A stretch of 64,000 nt of DNA, taken from the NCBI RefSeq assembly GCF_040869045.1, contig NC_090319.1, forward strand, positions 47,216,779 to 47,280,778. The letters run 5' to 3'. Positions 1 through 11,872 of this stretch are shown in pieces. A model generated the notes under the pieces. That model did no database searches, had not been told where the DNA came from, and saw only the letters and a program-made list of their open reading frames with translations. Made by a program: the position numbers and the translations under genes. The stretch is from Eurosta solidaginis. Its lineage: Eukaryota; Arthropoda; Insecta; Diptera; Tephritidae. Position 1 is the first letter of the stretch; the number at the start of each line of letters is the position of its first letter.

Positions 1-330
1 ACTTTCGTTGTTGCAGGTATAAAAAATTTGGTCCTTCTCTGAACTGTGATTGGTCCTCTTGCGTGTGCTCTTGTGAGTTCACAAAAGGGCTTTGGAACAT
101 AGAATGCTGCTTCGGCTCCCTGTTTGGCTAGGTTATCTGCAGGTTCATTACACTCATGTCCCTAATGCCCGAGAATCCATTTTAATAAAGCCTTGATTTT
201 AGATCCCAGATCATTTCTGCCTGAAAAATAGTGGGGTAGCAACAATTTCTTGAAGTCCGACCCATAGATGCCAACTCCCGTTTCACAGTCAAAACTATAG
301 CTAACTTTCCTAGACGTTCATCCTACACAT
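1..330 (-). pseudogene. LINE fragment, RNase H domain (Jockey/R1-type)
   Basis: Read on the minus strand, this stretch translates into a degraded ribonuclease H domain of a non-LTR retrotransposon. Recognisable pieces are GVGIYGSDF near position 290, then WILGH followed by an in-frame stop, then ADNLAKQGAEAAFYVPKPFC near positions 60-130. The same A-D-x-L-A-K-Q-G-A block recurs in plus orientation around 18320-18370, so both come from related elements. The usual middle of the domain, between the glutamate-bearing strand and the W-V-P-G-H motif, looks deleted. In an intact element the domain would remove RNA from the RNA-DNA hybrid during reverse transcription. The copy is cut by the window edge, carries stops and cannot be functional. 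Confidence 0.7.
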
Positions 331-953
331 CGAATTTCACGAGTTCTTTATACTCACACCTGTTCGTTGATATGACATCCTACAATAAGCTTATATAGTT
401 TGCTCTCTAATAAATTAACAATACAATTCCTTGTTTTTATTGCAATTCCAATAAATAAATTTCATATATGTATTTATTCTATATGAAGCACTTGGGTGTA
501 TTGCTATTTAGGGAATTTCTACCGCACGCACATATATCTGTACATTGTAAATAGAGTTAAAGTGGTACGCATTATTTTTATTATATTGAAAGCATAAAAA
601 AATATTACAGGCTGTCAAAACATCGCACAGTTTTGACAGCTTTTTACCTTAATTATACCAGTTCTTGGATGTTTCAGCGCTTAAAGCTAAATTTCTCATA
701 CAAACAAAAAAAATTTTGAGTAGCCTGCACAAGAAACAGACCTATCAGACCCCTAAAGTATTGTTCGATCAGACTCCTATTACGCTCATAAATAGCTCAT
801 TTTTACTTTTCATATGATCCTTTTAGGAGTCATTTGTATGCATTAAATAAAGGATTACGATTGTCTCATTCAGGGCCGAATTTTGACGTTGGTCATTGAA
901 AATGGGGCTGAATATTACGAAGACTTGCTGTAAAATTTATTTGGCGTCAGAGC
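331..953. other. Non-coding AT-rich stretch with one hairpin
   Basis: No coding region is visible. The only structure I see is the 611-640 stem-loop, listed separately. Confidence 0.5.
611..645 (+). other. Perfect 11-bp stem-loop followed by a T run
   Basis: GCTGTCAAAAC at 611-621 pairs perfectly with GTTTTGACAGC at 630-640 across an 8-base loop, and five T residues follow at once. The shape resembles the 3' end of a small RNA or a short palindromic insertion. No promoter or box motif lies upstream, so its role is unknown. Confidence 0.4.
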
Positions 954-1307
954 TTATCGATTGGTCGACGCACAAATCTGTATATATAGCGGAGTCAAAT
1001 TGTTTGTTACAATTAAAAAAATCGATAATACATACATTGTTAACATGCCGATAATTACGAGATGATTGGGCGTAGCGTTTATAAAAAAAATGCGTTTATA
1101 CCAATTTAGAAAGGAAACAGAAAAAACCGTTATAATTGTATGAACATTTTTCCAAAATAAAATTTTGTGGCGAATGTAAGCAGTTCTATAAATCACTATG
1201 CTGATAGTAAATAAATGCACTACAGCAAAGTAAGCAGCCACACATACATGCAAACCGCTAAGCAAACAGCAAAGAAAATATTTCACATATATAAATGTAG
1301 TCGGCAA
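954..1307 (-). CDS. Unrecognised hydrophobic ORF, 117 aa
   Basis: This is an open frame of 117 codons rich in I, L, V, F and Y, with about three hydrophobic stretches at residues 5-30, 32-45 and 80-103. I recognise no family. AT-rich DNA readily gives hydrophobic chance ORFs of this size, and the frame ends right beside an LTR relic. I rate it more likely accidental than real. No promoter, intron signal or paralogue in the window supports it. Confidence 0.12.
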   Translation of the reverse strand: MPTTFIYVKYFLCCLLSGLHVCVAAYFAVVHLFTISIVIYRTAYIRHKILFWKNVHTIITVFSVSFLNWYKRIFFINATPNHLVIIGMLTMYVLSIFLIVTNNLTPLYIQICASTNR

Positions 1308-1321
1308 CTAAAAGCAGAAGT

Positions 1322-1669
1322 TGTTACTCACCCATACACACGCATATAACTAGAGGAGAAACGTAAATTTCAGATACATAAAGGAGACATAAATAAGCAG
1401 CTGTTCACTTAAAGTCTAGACCTTAGGAAATATGGGTGAACGAGGTAGCCGATAGTATAAACGCAGCGCAAGCTGAGGGATAATGAATCAGTTTGATTTT
1501 AATACGCTTTATTGAAGCGATAGTTTTAATTGTGAGCACTACTGCCAAATGAGTCTAAATAAAGAACGTTTTGTTATGCTGTATATTTGAGTTATTTATT
1601 CGACAGTGCAGAGATTCGAACGTTAACAGAAGCTGCAAAATAATCAGGAATCTCCAAGAATTCGTTACA
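1322..1669 (+). mobile_element. Solo-LTR relic of a gypsy-type element
   Basis: The 3' half is clearly related to the LTRs at 31382-32055 and 34566-35240. It shares a GAGTTATTTATTC block, a GATTCGAAC block and the terminal ATTCGTTACAATAT. The central ATCAGTTTGATTT is also shared. The left end is assigned to TGTTAC at 1322 by analogy with the intact copy. The flanks (AAGT left, ATAT right) do not form a target duplication, so that left boundary is uncertain or the copy is rearranged. No internal retroelement region adjoins it, hence solo LTR. Confidence 0.6.
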
Positions 1670-3974
1670 ATATGAATATCTGTTCTGAAGTTGCTTTGTT
1701 TGCTGAACACTATTGGTAAAAGATAAAAATTTTTCATCATATTGCAGTCATTTAAGGCTTAACTCATTCGAAGAAAGAATGAAGTAACTGAATGAAACAC
1801 AAACATTTTTCAACACAGAATAAGCATTCAAATGAATGCGGCCTTTGGTGAGTGTCCACACACTTTTCTAGTACCAATCAATTATGAAAAATGTCGTATA
1901 TGCACAAAACCCGCTCAAATAGCACATGTTTGCATTTAATTAAAGCCAGTTCAAAATATCACCACAAAAATTTAATTATTGTCCGTGATGACCAGTTTTT
2001 TTAATTTTTAAATGACAATAAAGTACGAAGAAGTTAACTGGAAAAGTATTCATATTGAAATTATCCTAAAAATTTAATAACAAAAAAAGCAAATTACAAA
2101 TATTTCAACATCTCTGTGCCGAAAATTTTCATCGTTCTAAATGAGTGTTGCCAATGTGCCATATAACAGGCTTGCATTAAAAAGTACTATCCTACATTTG
2201 CACGTCCTCAATTGGTGAATAAACAATTGAAGCAAAGGCAATACATTATAAACGCTCTTAAGTTCCTCCATATATTCTTCCTAGCGATATATGTTCAAAT
2301 ACTGTATCTATACTGGTTTGTGAGTTAATTGCAATAGCAATATCCTATTTCTAAGAATAATATTCTTCTAAAGACAATAGTTTGTAATTACAGCCATTTA
2401 AAATAGGCTCTATAGGTGGTTGTAGCTTTTTGATAGCAAGAAAATTAACTTTGAATACAAATCTGCTCAAGTAAGATAGAATTCAACCAAAACAATTTCA
2501 ATATTTTACCAATGCCGTGCAAATAGGCAGAGAGACTATTCTAAACCACTCGGGTCCTATATTTATATTCCGTCAAACACTGTTAAAATATCAGCTGTAA
2601 AAAAACTGTAGTCCTATGGAGCCAGTCAATAAGAGTTTCTCCTTATGGAACATTTTTTTTTTTTGTGGCACAGATGAAGGAAAACGGGGAAGGTGAATCA
2701 GGTGAATAGAAAAAGCCTGAATCACCGTAGGACGGTGCCATGGAAATAGACATATGTTTATCGAAATTCTCGGAATTATGAAGCTCCAACGAAATCGCCG
2801 ATGGACCTATGCACTTTGATGTACTTAAATGACTTATACTCAAGTATCTGTTTTTGTTACATTATCGACAAAAAATATCCACAATTTACTTTACTTGATC
2901 AATGCACAATGTGTTCATTTACAAAATCCATTTTACAACAATAGCAAAATAAGTAGTAACATTTTGACATATAGCCTTCATGCCTTTTGAATACTTTATA
3001 TAATCAAGAGCCCTATAGTTTTATGTAAGCGAGTTATCCGCGAGATTTACCTGAAAAGGAAACCAATCAACTCACAAGAGCCTAACATTTTTTGATCTCA
3101 CACGCTTAATTAAAAAAATCAACCCAATTACGAAGTACATGAAATCTGCTCTGAAATACTATTTCTTGTACGTCTTATGTTCGGACACCATGAAAATGAT
3201 TTAAGACTTTCCTGGTTTATAATTAACTACTTGTGTATTTTTTTTCGAAATGGTACCATCGCACTATATCAGTAATGATTCTCTCTTTTCAGTTGCTCTT
3301 AAACAAACACAATAATTCATATTCAATAATTATAAGCCGGCGTTAAGCTCATGAATTCTTAAATATTAAACTTCTTGAATATTTAGAAGGGGCTATTTTT
3401 GCTATTGACCAATTTTACGTCTTTTTTGCACCCAACTCCTAAATTGATTTAACATATCTGGCAATGAAAGTATACAAAAAATAACCTTGGGGAAAAAGTA
3501 TTTAGTACTGAATGGAAAAAAAGTGTGCATTCATTTCAAGTTTACAGTCATTAAAGATTGGGAATGGTTCCTACATTCACACTCTATATTAAATTATATT
3601 TTACTATTAATAGCACACACATTTTAGCTTTGAGTTAAAGTATTTTAAGTCATTCAGGAATGGAGATTTATAATATGCAACCAAAAAATCACAAATTTTT
3701 AAAAGAATGCTGAGAGTATGCACACCCAATTGATTCAATCTTTTTATAGCTCTGATATATGGACACCAGGTGCTGTATTCAGCAAATGTGAGTTTAGAAA
3801 TATAAATATTTTATATAAATTGTATGCAATTTTCTTATGTATGTCCAAATTCACACTTCTGAGTCTGACTGCAAGGATGCCAATTTTTTTTATTTACATA
3901 CATACCACGGATTTAGGGTATAACCTTATTGCAGTCCCGGGATACCAGAAAAAATATTTTCAAAATATTTTCAT
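1670..3974. other. Non-coding stretch, nothing recognised
   Basis: This is AT-rich DNA without a recognisable gene. The 66-codon frame at 2643-2843 (minus) has no identifiable motif and overlaps a poly-T tract at its 3' end. I see no clear terminal repeats. Confidence 0.4.
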
Positions 3975-4600
3975 ACCCAACGTGCACTTGTACACGGGGG
4001 TATTATAACTTTGATTAAGTGACAGTAGTTCGTAATGTCATAAAGGTATCGATATAGATATACATATATACTATACATAAAGATTATAAGCCTCGATACA
4101 AATTTTGATTCAGTCATGTGCTTCCATCCGCTCGTTCGTTAAGACCATAATTTCAGTAAAAATTGAGATATCTTTACGAAATTTGGAATACTGGCTTTTT
4201 TGATCCCCGAATAGATCACTATTGAAAGTAGGCGAAATCGAACGATAACTACGCCCACATTTCGATATTGAAAATTAAAAAAAAAATAGTAGTAATGCGA
4301 TAATTTGTTACTAGTAATACTGTTTGCTGATAAAACTTGACACGTGAGTTGACTTTATGGTAAAAAATTTAAATTTGGAAAAATGTTGGGTATTGGGCGT
4401 GGTACCGCATACATTTATGAAATGGAAAGTTGATAGTATTTTTAGTATTCCTAAGCCGTTAAGGCATCATGTTGAAACGAAAATTTTTTGATGTCTATGC
4501 ATTTTCTTTTACCTCATATTTTCATGGGAGCAGAATTTCCCCGCCCCAAGATGGTATTGCAAATGGGTATACCTATAAACTAGCAGTGACAGTTATTGTT
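3975..4600 (+). mobile_element. Old, degraded DINE-1-like element fragment
   Basis: The order of short blocks follows the younger DINE-like copies (20584, 38871, 46009, 56176). There is a start with a TATAACTTTGATTAAG block, then ATCGATATAGATATA, a reduced GTCC-type remnant near 4105-4140, GAGATATCTTTACGAAATTTGG, ACTACGCCCAC with CGATATTGAAAATTA, and finally GGGCGTGGTACCGC. Divergence is high and the 3' hairpin end is missing. It is probably a separate, older subfamily. Confidence 0.55.
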
Positions 4601-4783
4601 ATCCACAGGCTTTTCTCAGCTAAAAATTGTCAAAATGCTACGTTCCACTCAATTTCTTGCGTTTTATGTCTTTGGTTAAATTTAGTTCTTTCACTTTTTT
4701 AAACAATATTTTCATGGAATGTTTCCTTAAATGAATAATTACATATTTGAAAACTGTAAATAATGTTTTATATTTTTTTTGTA

Positions 4784-5094
4784 CTAAAGGAAATTTAACA
4801 GAAATGAATAGATATTCATATGAGAATAATGTAAGTTAGTAAAAAACTTAAAATTAATATCGATAAAATAACTTGTAAATATAAAGTAATAATTAGATAT
4901 ACAAATCACAAAATATACAGCAGCGAACGCAAAAATGCAAATTTTAACAAAAATTTCTACGATTAATTTTTTTGATAGTTTAAGAAAAATGAAGCTCCAA
5001 AAAATTTTAGAAAAAATTCGTTTTATTTGAGAAATCTTTAAAAAAAATTCCAACTTTTTATTATACGTTTTCCAAATTTTTGTTTGAATATTTT
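4784..5094. other. AT-rich low-complexity DNA
   Basis: This contains A/T runs and a 138-codon minus frame (4784-5200) made almost only of F, K, I, L and N. I treat that frame as a composition artefact, since its reverse-complement counterpart at 7500-7760 is not open in the same way. Confidence 0.5.
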
Positions 5095-5325
5095 GCGTGC
5101 GCAGTGGTATTTGTTTCACCATTTCCGTCAGTTGAACTATTTTTTTCCAATTCTTAAAAAAAATCGTAAAAACGTTTTCAAAAAATTCGAAAATTTTCAA
5201 CTTCTTATTATAAGTTTTCCAATTTTTTTTTTTTGAATACTCAGATTTATAGCTCTATCAATTTTAGTCTAGCAAAGTATAAGTAAGAGATCACTCAAAA
5301 TTCGCATTGATTTTTGTAAATTTTT
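5095..5325 (+). repeat. Left arm of a long imperfect inverted repeat
   Basis: This arm is the reverse complement, with substitutions and indels, of 7505-7757. Matching blocks include GCAGTGGTATTTG against the complement near 7750, the CAGTTGAACTATTTTT block near 5130-5150 against 7715-7735, and TTGCATTGATTTTTG-like sequence near 5305 against 7535. The spacer is about 2.2 kb and holds a LINE fragment. Confidence 0.6.
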
Positions 5326-5394
5326 TTCGAATGGTATTTCATATTTTCTTTCATAGATAATATTTGAAATTTGAGGGCTGAATGTGGCAACAAG

Positions 5395-5710
5395 AGCGAA
5401 AGCCGGCTTAAAGTACAGACAAAATCTTGAAGTTCCTGTAATTCATGAAGTTGTGTCTAGCGTCACGAAGCTGTTTTGCCCCCAAGCTTCGACCATTTGC
5501 ATACGATGTAAGCCCGGAAAAAATTTAGCATTTCGCTTAGTTTCAGTATAGGTGTTAAGTACAGGGCCATGCTTATTCCAACCTTTGTCAACCGCTGCAA
5601 TGCTTCCGGAGCTTTGCCTATGAAAGAAGTACCTTGTGCTTTCCACCAGACCAGAGCGCCATTAAAGAGAGAGAAGTAAAAGGCAACTGAAACAAAAAAA
5701 CAAACTTCCA
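5395..5710 (-). pseudogene. LINE fragment, post-RT (thumb) region
   Basis: The minus-strand frame reads SLFNGALVWWKAQG, continues with EALQRLTKVGIS and ends in SKLGGKTAS. The A-L-V-W-W-K and L-Q-R-x-x-x-x-G-I-S pattern is typical of the segment after the reverse-transcriptase palm in Jockey/R1-type LINEs, just before the RNase H domain. No ATG-initiated full frame exists and the ends are ragged, so this is a truncated relic. It lies between the arms of the 5095/7757 inverted repeat. Confidence 0.6.
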
Positions 5711-5711
5711 T

Positions 5712-7490
5712 TAGAGGATATTAATTACGATATGTGAGCAATCGCACCTATTGGGTGGTGCGAAGCACTGTTACCGAAGTCCTCCTAGCCCTATCCTACA
5801 CTCCCTTCCTTCAATCTCCTGGAGCTAATTGTTCATTAACTTCAGCCACAGCAGGGAAGAAAGAGCGTTTCCCTTTTCACCTGACTCTTAGTCGTCGCTC
5901 TCATTATAATTCCGCAACAGTTCTGCCAAGCAAAAATATGCTGCGGATTTCTATCTGTGTTGATGCGACTCTTAGTATTGAGAGGGTCTTTTCAGTTGCG
6001 GTTAGTAAGACATTTTTCATGCTCAATCTATATCAATAACGGCTCCTATCATAATTACGTTGTTCTCGAGGATCCCCTCCATTCGTTTGACAACCGAATG
6101 AAGACAACAGAATGAAGACAATGGGCATATTGAGATGCCAAAATCGGTCTAGGTATTCTGTTTCCTACGCTAAGCTGAATCAAACACTTCAAAGTTTTTT
6201 TAAAGAAAACTTGGTTGGTCTTATTAGACTGATTGGTCGCAAGACTTTGGAAGAGACGTAAGAGTCTTTCTACGCTTTTGGAATGAAGATGATTTTAAAT
6301 ATATTCTATATTGCTGAGGCATTTGAAAAATCCTCTATCGACAAATTGCAAAACTATCCAAATGCCATAATATGGCAACTTGAGATTTCTTAGTTCTGAG
6401 CTCAATGCATCCTGCTCCATACAAAAAAATCATAATTATCATATTTCATTTTGTAAAATAATGGTTAAGTTGAATTTGGGCTCCAAAATTACAGTGAAAA
6501 GGCTTAATTTGATGTAAAAAGCGTCTAACCGGGAAAAAGAGGGGTATTTTTAAGTATAGACAATTTTAAAGTATTTTGAAAAAGAGATAACTTTAATCTA
6601 TCATGAAAAAAATCTCTAAAGAAAAAAGGGTGTAAAGTAAGTTTTTCTACTCTCCAGTAAAATTCAAATGCAGTCAGTTAGACGGTTTTGCAGTTGGTCG
6701 ATAGATGGTTTTGCCAAGGTATAGATGATATATACCATATTCGGATCGAACGCCAGCTGCAGACCGTTAGCGTGAATGATCGTAAAAGTCTCTGAGGTTG
6801 CACAGGAACTATTATATGTGGCCACGAAAACTTGTCGGGCTTAAATGAGCAAAGGCACATACAAATTGTCTTCCCCCAAAAGGGATGGTTTGTACTCCGC
6901 TTAGGCTGACCATCGCCGGAAACGAAGTAGATTTTCGTGCAACTGGAACAACCGGAAAGAGGGTATTCATCAGAAATACAAAAGTTTGGTTATAAAATAA
7001 TTCTCAATTTCCATTCATGTATACCTGTGCAGCCTCATCGACTCGTTATACCCTCCCACGTTTACGCAGTTGGCTCTAGTGGTATCTTATTTGAAAATAC
7101 CCAACCCCAAATTGGCCTTACCTTAGCTCTGAAGGCACTAAGCGTATCCGTCTACTCCTACTTGTAAGAATTTTCAGTAAGAAAGTGCAATGAAGAGGGC
7201 TTCCCGAGAGTAATCTAAAGCCCTACTATAAGCTAGATGAACTTATCCACCATGGTATACAACAGTCACCATTTCATGCATCTGGCATCTACTTTGATGC
7301 CAGTTATTTGGTTTGTGATTTCTAAATGAGTTTTTTTTATACTATAAAGTTAAGAGATGTGTGATATTAACTTAAGAGTGAACATAGTGGAGGATGGTAT
7401 GTGGAAAAAGTGTTGAAAACGTTTACTAGGGTTGGCTTTACGCTACATCCTTTTTCGTTGCGTCCGAAATGAAGCAAAGTGAAAGAGTCG
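5712..7490. other. Stretch without a recognised gene
   Basis: A 101-codon plus frame at 5734-6039 sits in slightly GC-richer DNA, but I recognise nothing in it. Weakly similar inverted segments near 6735-6815 and 7018-7085 (both reading VPVQP/IPVQP in opposite frames) hint at a small inverted duplication. No promoter, splice pattern or RNA gene is evident. Confidence 0.35.
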
Positions 7491-7504
7491 AGCTTAATTT
7501 TTTT

Positions 7505-7757
7505 TTTTTTTTTTTTTCAAAAAAAAATTCTCAAAAATCAATGCAAATTTTAACAAACCTATTAATTTGTACTTTGTTAGCCTAAAATGGATTGGGCTTA
7601 AAATCTGCGTACTCAAAAAAATTACTAAAACTAAATAAAAAGTTGTAAATTTTCGAATTTTTTTAAAAAAGTTTTTTACGTTTTTTTTTTAAGAATTCGG
7701 ATACAAAAAAAGAAGAAAAATAGTTCAACTGACGAAATTGGTGAAAAAAATGCCACT
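7505..7757 (-). repeat. Right arm of the long imperfect inverted repeat
   Basis: This is the reverse-complement partner of 5095-5325. It opens with a 20-plus T run followed by A-rich sequence and ends at the GCCACTGC block. Homology stops near 7757. Confidence 0.6.
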
Positions 7758-8517
7758 GCTATTTTTGTGTTTGCTGTTGCGAATGTAAATAACTAGAAAA
7801 TCTTTAAGTATGAAATTGCAGCTACCCAAACAAAAACAATAATTCGAAGAACTTGTGAAATGTGTAACCTTGTAACCACAAAAATAAAGAAAATAGAATA
7901 AATTAAAATAAAAAAACTAATAAATGCAGATGTGAATTCATTAAATTAAGAAAAAAAACATACAAACATGAACTATTCGTAGCATAAGCAATTGCAGTTC
8001 AAATGCAAGAATGGCTAAGCGTTAAAAAATGTATGTGTTTGTATGTACATTTGTACATATATATGTATGATTGTGCAATAGAACACAAAAGAAGATATTT
8101 AGTCATTGTAAATTTCTATTTTTAATGAAATTGGTTTGCTAAAGATTAGAAAATCTCATAGATACAAAAAAAGTTTTAAGAAGTGTATTAAACAAACAAG
8201 CAAGAGTAAAGTGCACAAAAGAAAGAAAACTAATTACAATAATTGAGAGATTTCAATATAGTGAGATAAATGCTTGATAAAAATTGGTAGAGGGCTGGCT
8301 GGCAATGTATAACTAAAGCCAAACGAATATTGTAGTTGTGTAAATATGTTTTGCATTTAAACAGCAACATTGCAAACGAAAGTTGCTGTATAAAACATTT
8401 GCTTTGAAAGACTATGTAAAAAGCTGAAATTTTATTGACTGATTGTATAAAATATAAAATAGGATGATGTGCTTTGTCTTGCAAGGTGCACAGATTGCAT
8501 GGATTGTTTACACCAAT
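7758..8517. other. AT-rich intergenic DNA
   Basis: No gene is recognised. The frame at 8230-8484 (minus, 84 aa) has no motif and looks accidental. Confidence 0.4.
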
Positions 8518-10440
8518 GCAGTCAAACCGCCTAGTATACTAGAAGAATACTAGTTTGCCAAAAATCTCAACTAGTATGAGTTCTGTCTTTTTTCCATATT
8601 AGCAACTGGTATTTTTAACACGGCGATGTCCTAAGAAATATCAATTGCCAGCCTCTGCTTCAGCATCATACCATTTGACAAACTAGTCATTATATACACC
8701 AGCATCATAGCAGATGACATACTAGTCAGCATACCCATCAGACTCATACCAATTGACATACTAGTCAGTGTATTCAACATCAACATACCCGTTGGTATAT
8801 TACTCAGTCTATGCATCCCCTGCAGTCAAACCAACTAGTTGTATACTAGAAGAATACTAGTTTGCCAAAAATCTCAACTAGTATGAGTTCTGCCTTTTTT
8901 CCATATTAGTAACTGGTATTTTTAACACGGCGATGTCCTACGAAATATCAATTGCCAGCCTCTGCTTCAGCATCATACCAATTGACAAACTAGTCATTAT
9001 ATACACCAGCATCATAGCAGATGACATACTAGTCAGCATACCCATCAGATTCATACCAATTGACATACTAGTCAGTGTATTCAACATCAACATACCCGTT
9101 GGTATATTACTCAGTCTATGCATCCCCTGCAGTCAAACCAACTAGTTGTATACTAGAAGAATACTAGTTTGCCAAAAATATCAACTAGTATGAGTTCTGT
9201 CTTTTTTCCATATTAGTAACTGGTATTTTTAACACGGCGATGTCCTACGAAATATCAATTGCCAGCCTCTGCTTCAGCATCATACCAATTGACAAACTAG
9301 TCATTATATACACCAGCATCATAGCAGATGACATACTAGTCAGCATACCCATCAGACTCATACCAATTGACATACTAGTCAGTGTATTCAACATCAACAT
9401 ACCCGTTGGTATATTACTCAGTCTATGCATCCCCTGCAGTCAAACCAACTAGTTGTATACTAGAAGAATACTAGTTTGCCAAAAATCTCAACTAGTATGA
9501 GTTCTGTCTTTTTTCCATATTAGCAACTGGTATTTTTAACACGGCGAAGTCCTAAGAAATATCAATTGCCAGCCTCTGCTTCAGCATCATACCAATTGAC
9601 AAACTAGTCATTATATACACCAGCATCATAGCAGATGACATACTAGTCAGCATACCCATCAGACTCATACCAATTGACATACTAGTCAGTGTATTCAACA
9701 TCAACATACCCGTTGGTATATTACTCAGTCTATGCATCCCCTGCAGTCAAACCAACTAGTTGTATACTAGAAGAATACTAGTTTGCCAAAAATCTCAACT
9801 AGTATGAGTTCTGTCTTATTTCCATATTAGTAACTGGTATTTTTAACACGGCGATGTCCTACGAAATATCAATTGCCAGCCTCTTCTTCAGCATCATACC
9901 AATTGACAAACTAGTCATTATATACACCAGCATCATAGCAGATGACATACTGGTCAGCATACCCATCAGACTCATACCAATTGACATACTAGTCAGTGTA
10001 TTCAACATCAACATACCCGTTGGTATATTACTCAGTCTATGCATCCCCTGCAGTCAAACCAACTAGTTGTATACTAGAAGAATACTAGTTTGCCAAAAAT
10101 CTCAACTAGTATGAGTTCTGTCTTTTTTCCATATTAGCAACTGGTATTTTTAACACGGCGATGTCCTAAGAAATATCAATTGCCAGCCTCTGCATCAGCA
10201 TCATACCAATTGACAAACTAGTCGTTATATACACCAACATCATACCAGATGACATACTAGTCAGCATACCCATCAGACTCATACCAATTGACATACTAGT
10301 TAGTGTATTCAACATCAACATACCCATTGGTATACTACTCAGTCTATGCATCAATGTAATAACAGTTGACATACTAGTCGATATTTGCATCAGCATCCTA
10401 CTATTTAATATACTAGTCTCAGTTGGGTTAAAAAATTACT
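8518..10440 (+). repeat. Tandem array, six units of ~307 bp built from 39-bp subunits
   Basis: The landmark GCAGTCAAAC occurs at 8518, 8822, 9129, 9436, 9743 and 10050, giving a first spacing of 304 and then exactly 307 bp four times. Copies differ by only a few bases. Within each unit, a stretch of about 200 bp is itself a run of diverged 39-bp subunits of the form x-ATTGACATACTAGTCA-x. Because 39 is a multiple of three, both strands stay open over 61-76 codons, giving 13-residue periodic frames on each strand. The last unit ends differently, with two extra subunits and CAGTTGGGTTAAAAAATTAC. These frames should not be annotated as genes. Confidence 0.9.
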
Positions 10441-10468
10441 TGAAAATTTATAAATTTGCTTAAATATA

Positions 10469-11131
10469 TTCCCAATTTAAATCTATCAAGCCAAGAGAAC
10501 TTCTAGGGTTCAGCATGGAAGTCGGATGGAATGAGGTGCTGACCAAAGGTCGCAGTGCAATCCTCAATAAATTATCTATATATCTAACGGAGATGGAACG
10601 AATCAGTAGTGGTTGACTGTATAAAAACAGGCAAAGCTGCACTAGCGCCGTCCTGTTATGAGCGTTAGTGAAGTTCAGAATGGTGGTAGTGATATGCACT
10701 TTACGGAAGTCATGCTTATGGCTGGATAACCGAACAATTTAATTTAATTGAGGGAATCATAACGGCTTTAAACGTTTTCGTTACTGAATAAAGGGACAAT
10801 ATCGGTAGATACTGGCTGGGTTTCCGGTCTTTCTCTGTTATTCTGGAAAGTAGAAAAATGTCCTAGGCTACTGATGCCCTCATGGCAAAGGTGTTTTGGC
10901 ATCGGTATAGGTCTTCCGTCTGGGACTATTGATATGAATGGCTTGGCCTTTTCAATAACTTCTATAACCTCTGTTGACGTAACGGTGAGGGTGGAGTCGT
11001 CATGCTTGTGGTTATGTGCCCGTTGATTTGGACGTTATCTAGCATTGTAAAGTGAAGTATGCATTGCAAATTGATTATAGAAAGCACTCACGTATTTCCT
11101 CGAGCCGACAGACGAAATTCTAGTCAAATGA
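10469..11131 (-). pseudogene. LINE fragment, N-terminal RT region (first copy)
   Basis: The minus strand carries broken reverse-transcriptase sequence. It has a frame resembling the K-P-S-x-x-x-x-P-D-G ... K-H-L-G motif near 10860-10990, and further along HKHDFRKVHITTTILNFTN near 10670-10720. The latter matches the H-Q-H-G-F-R-x-x-x-S-T-T-T-A-L segment of Jockey/R1-type RTs. Several stops and frameshifts interrupt it. A near-identical second copy is at 11873-12557. Confidence 0.65.
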
Positions 11132-11239
11132 ATTATTTAAATACTAACTAGTATTAATAACACCACAAAATTATAGCCAATGAACCATTCTAAAACTGAC
11201 CTGTATGATGAACGCCACACAATTCCAGTCAATTACTCT

Positions 11240-11640
11240 GCAGTCAAACCAACTAGTTGTATACTAGAAGAATACTAGTTTGCCAAAAATCGCAACTAGT
11301 ATGAGTTCAGTCTTTTTTCCATATTAGCAACTGGTATTTTTAACTCGGCGTTGTCCTACGAAATATCAATTGCCAGCCTCTGCGTCAGCATCATACCAAT
11401 TGACAAACTAGTCATTATATACCACAACATCATACCAGATGACATACTAGTCAGCATACCCATCAGACTCATACCAATTGACATACTAGTCAGTGTATTC
11501 AACATCAACATACCCGTTGGTATATTACTCAGTCTATGCATCAATGTAATAACAGTTGACATACTAGTCGATATTTGCATCAGCATCCTACTATTTAATA
11601 TACTAGTCTTAGTTGGGTTGAAAAATTACTTGAAAATTGA
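11240..11640 (+). repeat. Displaced single copy of the 307-bp/39-bp repeat
   Basis: This begins with the same GCAGTCAAACCAACTAG and ends with the same CAGTTGACATACTAGTCG and TTAGTTGGGTTGAAAAATTAC as the last unit of the 8518-10440 array. It therefore represents a complete, unexpanded unit of about 400 bp. The 39-bp subunits are in register, giving a 111-codon plus frame (11351-11686) that is a repeat artefact. Confidence 0.85.
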
Positions 11641-11872
11641 TAAGTTAGCTCAAATTTATGTTATTCATTATATTTCATATATATAAAAGGTATGTATATA
11701 TATACATATGTATATAACTTTAAAATTTATCACTTCATAACATTATACTTTGGAATAAATTTTAATAAAAATACGTACATATATATGAAAACTAAAAAGT
11801 AACGGAATAACACACGAAGGTGACGCAATCTCAAGACGCAGGGCTAAGTTTATGGGTTCACCATGGCCAGAA
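11641..11872. other. AT-rich insertion in the second duplicated block
   Basis: About 230 bp here separate the repeat unit from the LINE fragment and are absent at the corresponding place near 10440-10469. They include TATATATACATATGTATATA-type sequence. Confidence 0.5.

Noticed and set aside
4784..5200. 138-aa F/K/I-rich minus frame
   Set aside because: Composition reflects A/T runs, and the related inverted arm at 7505-7757 does not preserve the frame.
8631..10396. Repeated 61-76 aa minus-strand frames and 70 aa plus-strand frames, looking like a small gene family
   Set aside because: They exist because the 39-bp subunits keep all three-base registers open on both strands. Neither strand shows a start context, intron pattern or known domain.
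8518..10440. CRISPR-like array
   Set aside because: Whole 307-bp units are repeated with no unique spacers, in a eukaryotic context.
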